Source: Bacteroidota bacterium (GTDB lineage: Bacteria; Bacteroidota; Bacteroidia; Chitinophagales; Chitinophagaceae). From it: a DNA stretch of 64,000 bases. Location: NCBI GenBank assembly GCA_018266575.1, contig JAFEAE010000023.1, positions 558,001-622,000 on the forward strand, in the 5' to 3' direction. The translations under genes and the position numbers were made by a program. Below are positions 51,333 to 60,954 of this stretch, piece by piece; within the stretch, counting starts at the first letter, position 1; each line of letters opens with the position of its first letter. Under the pieces are notes generated by a model, which saw only the letters and a list, made by a program, of their open reading frames with translations, was not told where the DNA came from and searched no databases.

Positions 51333-53369
51333 ATGCCGTTCAAAATTCATTCACCATATCCGCCGGCAGGCGATCAGCCTGAAGCAATTCGTCAACTTAC
51401 AGAAGGCGTGATGAATGGCGAAGAGTATCAAACATTATTAGGAGTAACAGGTTCCGGAAAAACATTTACTATCGCAAATGTGATACAAAATGTGCAACGA
51501 CCGACTTTGGTGTTGACGCATAACAAAACACTGGTGGCACAATTATATGGAGAGTTCAAACAATTTTTCCCGGAGAATGCAGTGGGTTATTTTGTCTCTT
51601 ATTATGATTACTATCAACCCGAAGCATATATGCCGGTAAGCGATGTGTACATTGAAAAAGATCTTTCTATAAATGATGAATTAGACAAATTGCGCTTGCA
51701 GGCAACTTCACAATTGTTAAGCGGACGAAGAGATATTATTGTTGTTGCATCGGTGAGTTGCATTTATGGAATGGGAAATCCGACGGATTATGAAAACGGC
51801 ATCATCCGCATCCAGGAAAAACAAACAATTTCGCGGCAGGCATTTTTGCACTCACTTGTAAACTCTTTATACAACCGAACACAAACAGATTTTACCCGCG
51901 GCACATTTCGTGTAAAAGGCGATACGGTCGACATTAATTTGCCGTATGCTGATTATGGGTATCGTGTAACTTTTTTTGGGGATGAAATTGATGAGATAGA
52001 AAGTTTTGATGTGAACACCGGAAAACGAATTGGCAGAATGGAAAATGCTGCTGTGTTTCCTGCGAATTTATATCTCGCACCAAAAGATATTTTGCAGCAG
52101 GTTTTATATGAAATTCAAGATGAACTTGCAGCACAGGTTGATTATTTCAAAGCAGGTGGAAAATATATTGAAGCGCAGCGATTAAGCGAACGCGTGAATT
52201 ATGATGTGGAGATGATCCGTGAATTGGGATATTGTAATGGCGTTGAAAATTACTCGCGTTTTTTTGACAGGAGAAAACCAGGTACACGCCCATTTTGCCT
52301 GCTCGATTATTTTCCCAAAGATTTTTTATGTGTGATCGATGAAAGCCATCAAACGATTCCGCAGGTGAGCGGTATGTATGGCGGCGACAGAAGCAGGAAA
52401 TTAATTTTGGTTGATTATGGTTTTCGTTTGCCTTCTGCATTGGATAACCGTCCGTTGAATTTTCATGAATTTGAATCTTTATTAAATCAAACGATTTATG
52501 TTTCTGCAACTCCCGGTGATTATGAGTTGGAAAAAACAGGTGGTGTAGTTGTGGAACAAGTTGTTCGCCCGACAGGACTATTGGATCCTCCGATTGAAAT
52601 CCGTCCGAGTGTAAATCAGATTGATGACCTATTGGATGAAATTGATAAGCGTGTAACAAAAGGTGATCGCGTTTTAGTAACCACTCTTACCAAACGCATG
52701 GCAGAAGAAATGGATAAATATCTTCATCGTATCAATATCAAATCAAAATATATTCACAGCGAAGTGCACACGCTGGATCGCGTTGAAATATTACGGCAAT
52801 TACGTTTGGGTGAAATTGATGTGTTGGTTGGAGTGAATTTATTACGCGAAGGCCTGGATCTTCCGGAAGTTTCTTTGGTTGCTATTCTTGATGCAGATAA
52901 GGAAGGCTTTTTGCGCAATGAAAAATCACTAACACAAACTGCAGGGCGTGCTGCACGAAACGTTGACGGTTTGGTTATTTTTTATGCAGATACTATGACA
53001 GAAAGTATGCAACGGACTATTGATGAAACTACACGCCGTCGCGAAAAACAAATTGCATATAACATCGAACACAACATCACTCCGATGACGGTTAAAAAAT
53101 CAAAAGAGCAGGTGTTTGCGCAAACTTCTGTGCTGGATATAAAAGGGTATGATCCGCAAAATCCGTATGCTATTGCGCCTGACGGAGAATTAGTAACCGT
53201 AGCCGCCGAAGACCAGGAGCAATACAAAACCATTCCGCAAATGGAAAAAGCCATTTCAAAAATCAAGAAAGAAATGGAGAAAGCCGCACGCGATTTGGAT
53301 TTTATGGAAGCCGCACGTTTACGTGATGAAATGTTTCAATTGCAGAAACAATTAGATGCGATGAAGTGA
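51333..53369 (+). CDS. uvrB: Excinuclease ABC subunit B
   Basis: UvrB is the damage-verifying helicase of nucleotide excision repair. The 678 residues begin with FKIHSPYPPAGDQPEAIRQLTEGV and contain Walker A GVTGSGKTFTIANVI, the beta-hairpin YYDYYQPEAYMP, DESHQTIPQ (helicase motif II), VSATPGDYE, VGVNLLREGLDLPEVSLVAILDADKEGFLR and QTAGRAARN. The C-terminal UVR domain (RDLDFMEAARLRDEMFQLQ) binds UvrC. UvrA and UvrC are not in the window. Confidence 0.98.
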   Translation: MPFKIHSPYPPAGDQPEAIRQLTEGVMNGEEYQTLLGVTGSGKTFTIANVIQNVQRPTLVLTHNKTLVAQLYGEFKQFFPENAVGYFVSYYDYYQPEAYMPVSDVYIEKDLSINDELDKLRLQATSQLLSGRRDIIVVASVSCIYGMGNPTDYENGIIRIQEKQTISRQAFLHSLVNSLYNRTQTDFTRGTFRVKGDTVDINLPYADYGYRVTFFGDEIDEIESFDVNTGKRIGRMENAAVFPANLYLAPKDILQQVLYEIQDELAAQVDYFKAGGKYIEAQRLSERVNYDVEMIRELGYCNGVENYSRFFDRRKPGTRPFCLLDYFPKDFLCVIDESHQTIPQVSGMYGGDRSRKLILVDYGFRLPSALDNRPLNFHEFESLLNQTIYVSATPGDYELEKTGGVVVEQVVRPTGLLDPPIEIRPSVNQIDDLLDEIDKRVTKGDRVLVTTLTKRMAEEMDKYLHRINIKSKYIHSEVHTLDRVEILRQLRLGEIDVLVGVNLLREGLDLPEVSLVAILDADKEGFLRNEKSLTQTAGRAARNVDGLVIFYADTMTESMQRTIDETTRRREKQIAYNIEHNITPMTVKKSKEQVFAQTSVLDIKGYDPQNPYAIAPDGELVTVAAEDQEQYKTIPQMEKAISKIKKEMEKAARDLDFMEAARLRDEMFQLQKQLDAMK

Positions 53370-53558
53370 TCATTTCATAGGCCTTTTCCGTGTGCAAAAT
53401 ATAGCTACTCATGTTTATTAAATACGTTCTCTCCCAGTATATAGCCAATTAACACTTGGCAGAAATTTACCCCTTGTTTTTCAATAAGTAAGAGTAGTAT
53501 AAAACCCGTAAAAAAATTAAGCGAAACACAATATTCTCATTCAGCCGGCGTTTTAAAT

Positions 53559-53804
53559 ATGGTTGAGAATAAATCCAATAAATCCAAATCCATGGCAAAC
53601 CCATACCGTAGGTTATTTAACTTATTTGCATTTTCCGTACTTGCATTTGCAGTATACCTGAATTTTTTCCGCACGGACGATGATTTAAGTTCTCCAAGAT
53701 CAAATACCGCTCCTCAGCAATCAGTAACAGTTACAAAATCAAAATCAATCGCACAGAATTCGCAGAGCGATAAATCTTCCGTAAAAGAAGAAAAGAAAAA
53801 TTAG
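53559..53804 (+). CDS. Small single-span membrane protein
   Basis: This 81-residue protein has one hydrophobic helix (FNLFAFSVLAFAVYLNFF, about 20-37) flanked by basic residues on the N-side, followed by a polar Ser, Lys and Gln-rich tail. An in-frame ATG at 53592 (MANPYRRLF) would give a 70-residue protein. It sits between uvrB and polA with a terminator just after it. No family is recognised. It may be a conserved small protein, but the tail's low complexity makes homology hard to judge. Confidence 0.5.
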   Translation: MVENKSNKSKSMANPYRRLFNLFAFSVLAFAVYLNFFRTDDDLSSPRSNTAPQQSVTVTKSKSIAQNSQSDKSSVKEEKKN

Positions 53805-53841
53805 GCTTTCACTGTTTTTTATATGAATTGAATGAAAAATG

Positions 53842-53867
53842 AACCACAGCATGGCTGTGGTTTTTTT
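53842..53867 (+). terminator. Terminator between the small membrane protein and polA
   Basis: A perfect 9-bp stem AACCACAGC/GCTGTGGTT (53842-53862) with an ATG loop is followed by T runs. It lies upstream of the preferred polA start, which argues against the longer polA frame beginning at 53839. Confidence 0.8.
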
Positions 53868-53922
53868 GTGCTTGCCGCAACAGGAATTACTTACCTTAGT
53901 GCCGGTTAACTATTCAGCTTTT

Positions 53923-56778
53923 ATGAAAAAAAAATTATTCCTGCTCGATGCACTTGCACTTATCTTTCGCGCTTATTACGCACTCATCCGCAATCCGCGT
54001 GTAACATCAAAAGGACGAAACACCAATGCACAATTTGGTTTTACAAATGCATTAGTTGATCTCATCAATAACCAAAAACCAACACATCTAGCAGTTTGTT
54101 TTGATACCGAAGCGCCAACAGAACGCCACACCGACTTTGCAGATTACAAAGCCAACCGGCAGGAAGCACCTGAAGATTTGATAAGCGCAATTCCCGATAT
54201 AAAAACAATTATCAAGGGTTTTAATATTCCTGTTGTAGAGCTTGATGGATATGAAGCTGATGATGTTATTGGTACGTTGAGCAAACAAGCCGCGGCTGCG
54301 GGTTACGAAGTGTACATGGTAACACCTGATAAAGATTACGGTCAACTGGTTGCAGAAAATATAAAAATTTATAAACCGCCTTATCAAGGTGGGAATGCAG
54401 AGATTATAGGGGAAAAAGAAGTTTGTGAGAAATGGGGAATTAAAGATGTGTCGCAGGTGATAGATATTTTAGGATTGATGGGTGATGCAGTGGATAATAT
54501 TCCGGGAATACCCGGAGTAGGAGAAAAAACGGCTGCAAAATTATTGACAGAATACAATACGATTGAAAATGTAGTGGCGAATGCAGATAATATAAAAGGT
54601 GCATTGGGAGAAAAAGTAAGAGCCGGAAAAGACCTTGCTATCATGAGTAAAAAGCTTGCTACGATTATTACAAATGTTCCTGTTGAATTTCATGAAGAAA
54701 ATTTTAGATTGAAAGAATGGAATAAAGAAGTATTAAAAGAAATATTTGCGGAGCTTGAATTTAAAACGTTAGGAAAAAGAATTTTGGGTGATGAATTTAA
54801 TGTTTTCAAAACTGCTCCCGAAGGTGTGCAAACCGATCTGTTTGGAAATGTAGTGGAAGATAAAAAACAAAAACCTGCGCCTTCAAAAGAGATTGTTGAA
54901 AATAATAAACAGGAGCCTTCAGATGAAACAGAAAATTCATCAGAAGGAGCAGCAGTTTCAAAAAATATCCACAACACAAAACACGAATATATTCTTGCAG
55001 ATACGGAAGAAAAGATTGATGAATTGATTAAACAACTATTGAAGCAAAAAGAAATTTGTTTTGACACGGAAACAACCGGCATCGATGCGAATGATGTTGA
55101 ATTGGTAGGAATGAGTTTTTCGTATGAACCGGGAAAAGCGTATTACATTCCTTGTCCGGCTGATCAGGAAAAAACAAAAAAGATATTACATCAATTCAAT
55201 CCACTTTTCAACTCATCAACTACAACCTGGATCGGGCAAAATATTAAATACGATATGCTTGTGTTGAAATGGTATGGTGTTGAATTGAAAAGCGACATTT
55301 TCGATACAATGCTTGCGCATTATGTAATTGAGCCGGAAGGCAAGCGTGGCATGGATCAACTGAGTGCGCAATTTTTAGGATACGAACCAGTTCATATTGA
55401 TGAACTGATCGGCAAGAAAGGAAAAACGCAGGGAAATATGCGTGATGTGGAAATAGAAAAAATAAAAGATTATGCAGCAGAAGATGCAGACATCACATTG
55501 CAATTAAAACATGTGCTGCAGCCAATGCTGAAAGAAAAAGAAGTAGAACGGGTTTTTAGTGAGGTAGAGAACCCATTGGTAAAGGTGCTTACAGATATGG
55601 AATTTGAAGGCGTGAAAATTGATGAAGGGTTTTTGAAAGAATATTCCAAACAGTTGGATAGCGATGCAAAAAAAGCAGAAGAAAGTGTATACCAGCAAGC
55701 CGGTGTGCGTTTTAATCTTGCATCACCCAAACAATTAGGTGAAGTGTTGTTTGAAAAACTGCAACTCGATCCAAAAGCAAAAAAAACAAAAACAGGTCAA
55801 TATGCAACGGGTGAAGATGTATTGCTGAAACTTGCTCATCAAAATAAAATTGTAGAAGATATTTTAGCTTATCGCGAACTGACAAAATTAAAATCGACTT
55901 ATGTAGACGCACTACCGTTGATGATTAACCGAAAAACGGGAAGGGTACATACTTCTTATGCACAAGCTGTAGCAGTTACCGGGCGTTTATCGAGCAATAA
56001 TCCAAATCTGCAAAACATTCCTGTCCGCACCGAACGTGGAAGAGAGATCCGGAAAGCATTTATCCCAAGAGATAACAAACATATTTTATTATCTGCCGAT
56101 TATTCCCAAATCGAATTGCGCATTGTTGCTGCAATAAGCGGCGACCCGAATATGTGTGATGCTTTCCGTCAGCAAAAAGATATTCATACTGCAACTGCTG
56201 CAAAAGTGTACAATATAGAAGAGAAAGATGTAACCAAAGAAATGCGTTACAAAGCAAAGAGTGTAAACTTCGGGATTATATATGGACAAGGTGCTTTTGG
56301 ATTGGCAGATAATTTAGGGATCAGCCGTACTGAAGCAAAAGAGATCATTGATAATTATAAAAAGCAATTTGCGAACATTCAGAAATATATGGACGACACG
56401 ATCAATTTTGCACGAGAACACGGGTATGTGCAAACATTGATGGGAAGAAAAAGATGGTTGCGGGATATCAACAGTGCAAACTTTACCGTTCGTGGTTTTG
56501 CAGAGCGAAATGCGATAAACTCACCGATACAGGGAACTGCAGCAGATATGATCAAGCTCGCAATGATCAAAATCCATCACGAATTCAAAAAAAATAAATT
56601 CGAATCAAAGATGATCCTGCAGGTACATGATGAGTTGGTTTTTGATGCAGTAAGAGATGAAATACAAACAATCAAACCGATAATTCTTGATTGTATGCGA
56701 TCAGCTTTGCCTTTGCCTAATCAAGTGCCTGTTGAGGCAGAGATCGGTGAAGGAGATAACTGGCTATCTGCACATTAA
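53923..56778 (+). CDS. polA: DNA polymerase I
   Basis: PolA (951 residues from this start) fills gaps and removes RNA primers. The N-terminal 5' nuclease (about 1-290) shows FLLDALALIFRAYYAL, YEADDVIGTLS and GDAVDNIPGIPGVGEKTA. The 3'-5' exonuclease (about 350-540) retains the proofreading FDTETTG motif. The polymerase domain has DYSQIELRIVAAISGD, KSVNFGIIYGQGAFGLA, GYVQTLMGRKRW and LQVHDELVFDA. A linker of about 35 charged residues follows the nuclease. The ATG at 53923 is chosen over 53839 because a terminator lies between them. Confidence 0.97.
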   Translation: MKKKLFLLDALALIFRAYYALIRNPRVTSKGRNTNAQFGFTNALVDLINNQKPTHLAVCFDTEAPTERHTDFADYKANRQEAPEDLISAIPDIKTIIKGFNIPVVELDGYEADDVIGTLSKQAAAAGYEVYMVTPDKDYGQLVAENIKIYKPPYQGGNAEIIGEKEVCEKWGIKDVSQVIDILGLMGDAVDNIPGIPGVGEKTAAKLLTEYNTIENVVANADNIKGALGEKVRAGKDLAIMSKKLATIITNVPVEFHEENFRLKEWNKEVLKEIFAELEFKTLGKRILGDEFNVFKTAPEGVQTDLFGNVVEDKKQKPAPSKEIVENNKQEPSDETENSSEGAAVSKNIHNTKHEYILADTEEKIDELIKQLLKQKEICFDTETTGIDANDVELVGMSFSYEPGKAYYIPCPADQEKTKKILHQFNPLFNSSTTTWIGQNIKYDMLVLKWYGVELKSDIFDTMLAHYVIEPEGKRGMDQLSAQFLGYEPVHIDELIGKKGKTQGNMRDVEIEKIKDYAAEDADITLQLKHVLQPMLKEKEVERVFSEVENPLVKVLTDMEFEGVKIDEGFLKEYSKQLDSDAKKAEESVYQQAGVRFNLASPKQLGEVLFEKLQLDPKAKKTKTGQYATGEDVLLKLAHQNKIVEDILAYRELTKLKSTYVDALPLMINRKTGRVHTSYAQAVAVTGRLSSNNPNLQNIPVRTERGREIRKAFIPRDNKHILLSADYSQIELRIVAAISGDPNMCDAFRQQKDIHTATAAKVYNIEEKDVTKEMRYKAKSVNFGIIYGQGAFGLADNLGISRTEAKEIIDNYKKQFANIQKYMDDTINFAREHGYVQTLMGRKRWLRDINSANFTVRGFAERNAINSPIQGTAADMIKLAMIKIHHEFKKNKFESKMILQVHDELVFDAVRDEIQTIKPIILDCMRSALPLPNQVPVEAEIGEGDNWLSAH

Positions 56779-56913
56779 AAAAATTTCACATTAACATATT
56801 CTTTGTAAATAAAAACCAAACTTTCCGGTTATGGAATAGTCATACGGAAGTAGTTTTTATAATTTTGGGGTTGCTATAACCATCGTGCAATCTTTAAACC
56901 TAAATTTTAACAT

Positions 56914-59157
56914 ATGAAAATGCTCCATTCAATGCTTTCCCTGGTTTGTTTTGCAGTTGTATTTACTGCGAACGCCAGGCCGCAGGAAGATTGGCCTAAG
57001 ACAATCACTGCTTCTGATGGAAGTATGATTAAGATCTATGAACCACAACCAGAATCATTTCAGGGCAACATTTTAAAATCGAGATCTGCTATCTCGATCA
57101 TTGAAAATGGAAAAACCGATCCGACTTTCGGTACTTTCTGGGAAATTGCTACCGTTGAAACAGATAGGGATAACCGTCGCATCAATATCCAGTCTGTAAA
57201 GATCCCAAATATGAAATTTCCGAGCAGTGTGGATGAGAACCAGATTAGTTATTTAAAAACGACTTTGGAAACACAGATACCTGCAATGGGAATCGACCTT
57301 TCGTTAGATGAAGTGCTTTCTTCATTAGATGTGAATGCAGAACAGAAAAAACTTTCAAAGGATTTGGATAATAAAGCGCCAATCGTTTATTATTCCAATC
57401 GCCCATCCATTTTAGTAGTAACTGACGGTGAGCCGAAATTGCAGCGTAATAATGATTGGGGCGTTGATGTAGTGGTGAACACCCCATTTACTATTGTAAA
57501 AAATAATGATGGTAATTTTTACTTATATGGAGGCAAACACTGGTACACTGCTGCATCGGTAACCGGCCCTTATTCTTATGTAGAGAATGTGCCACCCTCT
57601 TTCGGTAAAATCGAGAACGCAATAAATACAGCAAATGCAGATCCGGGGTACACAGATTCTGCTACGGCAGAAAACAATGATAAAATCTCAGATATAATTG
57701 TTAGTACTTCACCTGCTGAATTAATTCAAACAGATGGCGATCCGACTTTTACTCCGATAGATGGAACAAACCTTGCTTATGTAAGCAATTCTGGAAATGA
57801 TATTTTCTTAGATCAATCTACAAAACAATATTATGTATTGTTGTCCGGGCGTTGGTACAGGTCATCACAGCTAAACGGCGGATGGCAATATGTTGCAGCG
57901 AATGCTTTACCTGCTGATTTTGGGAAAATCCCTGAAGGATCGCAGAAAGATAACGTGCTTGCAAGTGTTGCAGGAACTGATGCAGCAAGGGAAGCAGTGA
58001 TGGATGCACAGATCCCGCAAACTGCAAAAGTTGACCGCCGTACCGCAACTGCAAATGTTACATATGATGGCGAACCTCAGTTTGAAAATATTCAGGGAAC
58101 AAGTATGCAATATGGTGTGAATACACAGAACTCCGTGATAAGAGCTAACGGAAGATATTATTGCGTGGAAAATGGAGTGTGGTTTGTTGCAGATGCTCCA
58201 CAAGGGCCGTGGGTTGTCAGTACAGAGAGGCCGGATGAAGTAGACCTGATACCACCCAGCAATCCTGATTATAACATCAAATATGTTTATGTATATGATG
58301 TAACACCGGACTATGCATACATGGGTTATACTCCGGGTTATCTTAACACATTTATCTATGGCCCTACTGTAGTTTACGGAACAGGTTTCTATTACAGGCC
58401 ATGGTGGGGACATTATTATTATCCTCGTCCATGCACATGGGGTTTTGCCATGCATTACAATCCGTGGTATGGTTGGAGCTTAGGTTTTGGGTATAGCTAC
58501 GGTTGGTTCAATATTGGTTTTGGCACAAGCATTTGGGGCGGATGGCGTGGTGGCTGGTGGGGCCCGGCGGTGTATCATCCTCCTTATCGCTGGTATGGTG
58601 GGGCTTCACGCTATGGATATCGCGGTGGTTATTATGGCAATCGCGTTAATATAACCCGTAATGTAACGATCAACAACAGACGATACACAAATAACATTTA
58701 TAATTATCGCCGGGATGTAGTAACAACAAACAGAACAGTTAATAATAATTTCAACCGCGGGAATTTTAATAATAATCGCCCGAATGATGGATTTAATAGA
58801 AACAATAATCAATTCAACAGGCAGGGAAATAATATAAACCCCGGCAACAGGATGGCTCCTAACCAGGGGCAACAAAGGCCGAATTTCCAGAATAACATTA
58901 CTACAGACAGACAGGGAAATGTATTTCAGCGCAACAACCAGGGACAATGGCAGCAGCGTCAGCAAAGGCAATGGCAACCCGTACAAAATTCGCAACAAGT
59001 ACAAAATCTTAACCGCCAGCAGCAGATGCAGAACCGCGGACAAATGCGTCAGCAAAATTTCCAGATGTCACGTCCAAGTAACAACGGCGGTGGTGGAGCA
59101 AGGCCTTCAGGCGGAGGTAACCGCCCGAATGGTGGTGGCGGAAGAAGAAACAGGTAA
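56914..59157 (+). CDS. Exported repeat protein with Gly/Tyr/Trp-rich and Asn/Gln-rich tails
   Basis: This 747-residue protein has a signal peptide, then a leading domain (about 25-145), then three related repeats of about 100 residues (about 155-440). Each repeat has the form DGEP...YYxLxxGxWYxA...GPWxxV followed by P-x-x-F-x-x-I-P-like ends. Beyond residue 450 comes a Tyr, Gly and Trp-rich segment (FYYRPWWGHYYYPRP, WGGWRGGWWGPAVYHPP). An Asn, Arg and Gln-rich low-complexity tail ends in Gly-rich sequence. Related proteins are sometimes annotated as carbohydrate-binding; there is no catalytic motif. It is likely secreted or surface-exposed. Composition differs sharply along its length. Confidence 0.85.
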   Translation: MKMLHSMLSLVCFAVVFTANARPQEDWPKTITASDGSMIKIYEPQPESFQGNILKSRSAISIIENGKTDPTFGTFWEIATVETDRDNRRINIQSVKIPNMKFPSSVDENQISYLKTTLETQIPAMGIDLSLDEVLSSLDVNAEQKKLSKDLDNKAPIVYYSNRPSILVVTDGEPKLQRNNDWGVDVVVNTPFTIVKNNDGNFYLYGGKHWYTAASVTGPYSYVENVPPSFGKIENAINTANADPGYTDSATAENNDKISDIIVSTSPAELIQTDGDPTFTPIDGTNLAYVSNSGNDIFLDQSTKQYYVLLSGRWYRSSQLNGGWQYVAANALPADFGKIPEGSQKDNVLASVAGTDAAREAVMDAQIPQTAKVDRRTATANVTYDGEPQFENIQGTSMQYGVNTQNSVIRANGRYYCVENGVWFVADAPQGPWVVSTERPDEVDLIPPSNPDYNIKYVYVYDVTPDYAYMGYTPGYLNTFIYGPTVVYGTGFYYRPWWGHYYYPRPCTWGFAMHYNPWYGWSLGFGYSYGWFNIGFGTSIWGGWRGGWWGPAVYHPPYRWYGGASRYGYRGGYYGNRVNITRNVTINNRRYTNNIYNYRRDVVTTNRTVNNNFNRGNFNNNRPNDGFNRNNNQFNRQGNNINPGNRMAPNQGQQRPNFQNNITTDRQGNVFQRNNQGQWQQRQQRQWQPVQNSQQVQNLNRQQQMQNRGQMRQQNFQMSRPSNNGGGGARPSGGGNRPNGGGGRRNR

Positions 59158-59253
59158 TGCCAATTGAAAATGGACAATTGAAAGTTATTGAAAACATTGT
59201 CCTTACTACATATCACAGGATTTAATTGATATTATTTAATGAAATAAGATAGC

Positions 59254-59284
59254 AAAGCCGGAAATAAAATTCCGGCTTTTTTAT
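59254..59284 (+). terminator. Rho-independent terminator after the repeat protein gene
   Basis: A perfect 10-bp stem (AAAGCCGGAA/TTCCGGCTTT, 59254-59279) with a 6-nt ATAAAA loop is followed by TTTTATTT. Confidence 0.85.
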
Positions 59285-59296
59285 TTGTCTACATTT

Positions 59297-59354
59297 ATCT
59301 GTGAATCTGTGGCTAATATTTTTTGAAGAGAAAATCGGCCACAGACTCACAGAT
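59297..59354. repeat. Octamer-type inverted repeat downstream of the terminator
   Basis: Arms at 59297-59317 and 59334-59354 pair at 18 of 21 positions. Each arm is made of the repeated word ATCTGTGA/ATCTGTGG, closely related to the hairpin at 51171-51226 (CACAGAT words). A short U tract follows. Confidence 0.6.
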
Positions 59355-59449
59355 TTTTTGTGTAATAATTTACAATTGACCAGCAGTTAATTTTTTAATT
59401 TTGTTAAACGTTTTTGTAAACAAAACGTCTATATAAAAATCCTTTTCCC

Positions 59450-60226
59450 ATGCATTGGTCAGATTATCCGAATATTTTCACGCATATCAGTACAAGATAT
59501 TTTATGGTGGCAGGAATAGCGTTCCTGCTTTTTTATGTGTTGTTTCGAAAATTTATTTCTTATCAAAAAATCCAATCACGTTTTCCACAGGTAAAAGATT
59601 ATGCAAGAGAAATCGGTTATTCTTTATTCACGATGTGCCTGTTTGCATTGGTCCCTGTGATCTTTATAAAAAATCCTGCTGTAGCTGTTCATACAACATT
59701 ATATAAAAACATCAGTGATCACGGATGGGTTTATTTTTTCCTCGCATTCCCCATAATGGCGATCATGCACGACACTTATTTTTACTGGGCACACCGGTTG
59801 ATGCATCACAAAAAATTATTTAATTTATTTCACTTAGTACATCATCAGTCAACCAATCCATCGCCATGGGCTGCATACGCATTTCATCCGCTGGAAGCGA
59901 TTGTGGAGATTGGCATCTACCCGATTTTCCTTTTCACCATTCCGATTCACTATTTGCATTTTATTATCTTCTTTCTTTTTTCCATCATCTACAATGTGTA
60001 TGGCCATTTGGGGTATGAATTATATCCCAAAGGATTTAATAAAACAGTTGTAGGAAAATGGATCAATACATCAGTAAGCCATAATCAACACCATCAATAT
60101 TTCAAAGGGAATTATGGTTTGTATTTTACATTCTGGGACAGGATGATGCACACACTCCGAAGTGATTATGATGAACGTTTTGAAACGGTTACTTCCAAAC
60201 AACAATCCATTCAGCCTGTTTTGTAA
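59450..60226 (+). CDS. Sterol desaturase/fatty acid hydroxylase family protein
   Basis: This 258-residue membrane enzyme belongs to the di-iron fatty acid hydroxylase superfamily. The histidine clusters are present: HDTYFYWAHRLMHHKKLF, LVHHQSTNPSPW and SVSHNQHHQYF. It has about four hydrophobic segments around them. Members hydroxylate or desaturate sterol-like lipids, fatty acids or carotenoids. The substrate is unknown here; in this phylum lipid or carotenoid modification is likely. The gene is followed 36 nt later by a DsbA-like gene. Confidence 0.9.
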   Translation: MHWSDYPNIFTHISTRYFMVAGIAFLLFYVLFRKFISYQKIQSRFPQVKDYAREIGYSLFTMCLFALVPVIFIKNPAVAVHTTLYKNISDHGWVYFFLAFPIMAIMHDTYFYWAHRLMHHKKLFNLFHLVHHQSTNPSPWAAYAFHPLEAIVEIGIYPIFLFTIPIHYLHFIIFFLFSIIYNVYGHLGYELYPKGFNKTVVGKWINTSVSHNQHHQYFKGNYGLYFTFWDRMMHTLRSDYDERFETVTSKQQSIQPVL

Positions 60227-60238
60227 ATGGTTCATTCG

Positions 60239-60246
60239 TAATTTTG
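60239..60246 (+). promoter_or_regulatory. TAnnTTTG -7 element upstream of the DsbA-like gene
   Basis: TAATTTTG lies 16 nt before the ATG at 60263, giving a leader of about 10 nt. Confidence 0.35.
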
Positions 60247-60262
60247 TTGTTTAAGATTTTTC

Positions 60263-60925
60263 ATGAAACATACATTGATTTATTGTTATGATGCTTATTG
60301 CGGATGGTGTTATGGTTTCAGTCCTGTGATAAAACGAATTGCAGAAGAATACAAGCATTATTTTACGTTCGAAGTGCTATCCGGTGGAATGATCATCACA
60401 GAAGAACAGGTGCCAATAAGTGCCTCAGCGGCCTACATTCAGAAAGCATATAAAACAGTGGAAGAACATACCGGAATAAAATTCGGCGAAGATTTTTTAT
60501 GGCATATTTTCAATCCCGATAAAAGTGATTGGTTTTTGAGTTCAGAAAAACCGGCTATTGCGATGTGCGTGTTCAAAGAATATTATCCGTTGTTGCAGGT
60601 GCAGTTTGCATCCGACCTCCAATATGCATTAAAATACGAGGGGCGTGATCTGTGTGATGACGAAGCGTACAGGCATTTGCTGGAAAAATATCATATCCCT
60701 GCAGAAGCGTTTTATAAAAAACTGCATGGCAAGGAGTATAAAGAGAAAGCTTATTATGAATTTGCGCTGGTAAAACAATTGCAGGTAACCGGTTTCCCTG
60801 CATTGTTATTACAGGTAAACGAATCCAAATTTTTTCTGCTCGCAAAAGGATTTACAGATTACGATACATTAAAAACACGCATCGATAAAGTGCTTGTTGA
60901 AATTGCATCAGCGCAGGACAATTGA
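60263..60925 (+). CDS. DsbA-family thioredoxin-like protein (cytoplasmic)
   Basis: This 220-residue protein has the DsbA-like thioredoxin fold with a helical insertion. The redox motif is YCGWC (Cys13 and Cys16) close to the N-terminus, and the cis-Pro loop is TGFPALLLQ. No signal peptide is present, so it is probably cytoplasmic, like FrnE-type proteins and 2-hydroxychromene-isomerase relatives. Its partner is unknown. It converges with the VOC gene and is followed by a perfect heptamer inverted repeat. Confidence 0.88.
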   Translation: MKHTLIYCYDAYCGWCYGFSPVIKRIAEEYKHYFTFEVLSGGMIITEEQVPISASAAYIQKAYKTVEEHTGIKFGEDFLWHIFNPDKSDWFLSSEKPAIAMCVFKEYYPLLQVQFASDLQYALKYEGRDLCDDEAYRHLLEKYHIPAEAFYKKLHGKEYKEKAYYEFALVKQLQVTGFPALLLQVNESKFFLLAKGFTDYDTLKTRIDKVLVEIASAQDN

Positions 60926-60954
60926 GGGGGTTGGTAATTAGTTTCTTTATTTAG

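Noticed and set aside
53839..53922. N-terminal extension of polA
   Set aside because: A strong terminator hairpin with a U run (53842-53867) lies inside it, and polA homologues begin at the MKKKLFLLD-type sequence.
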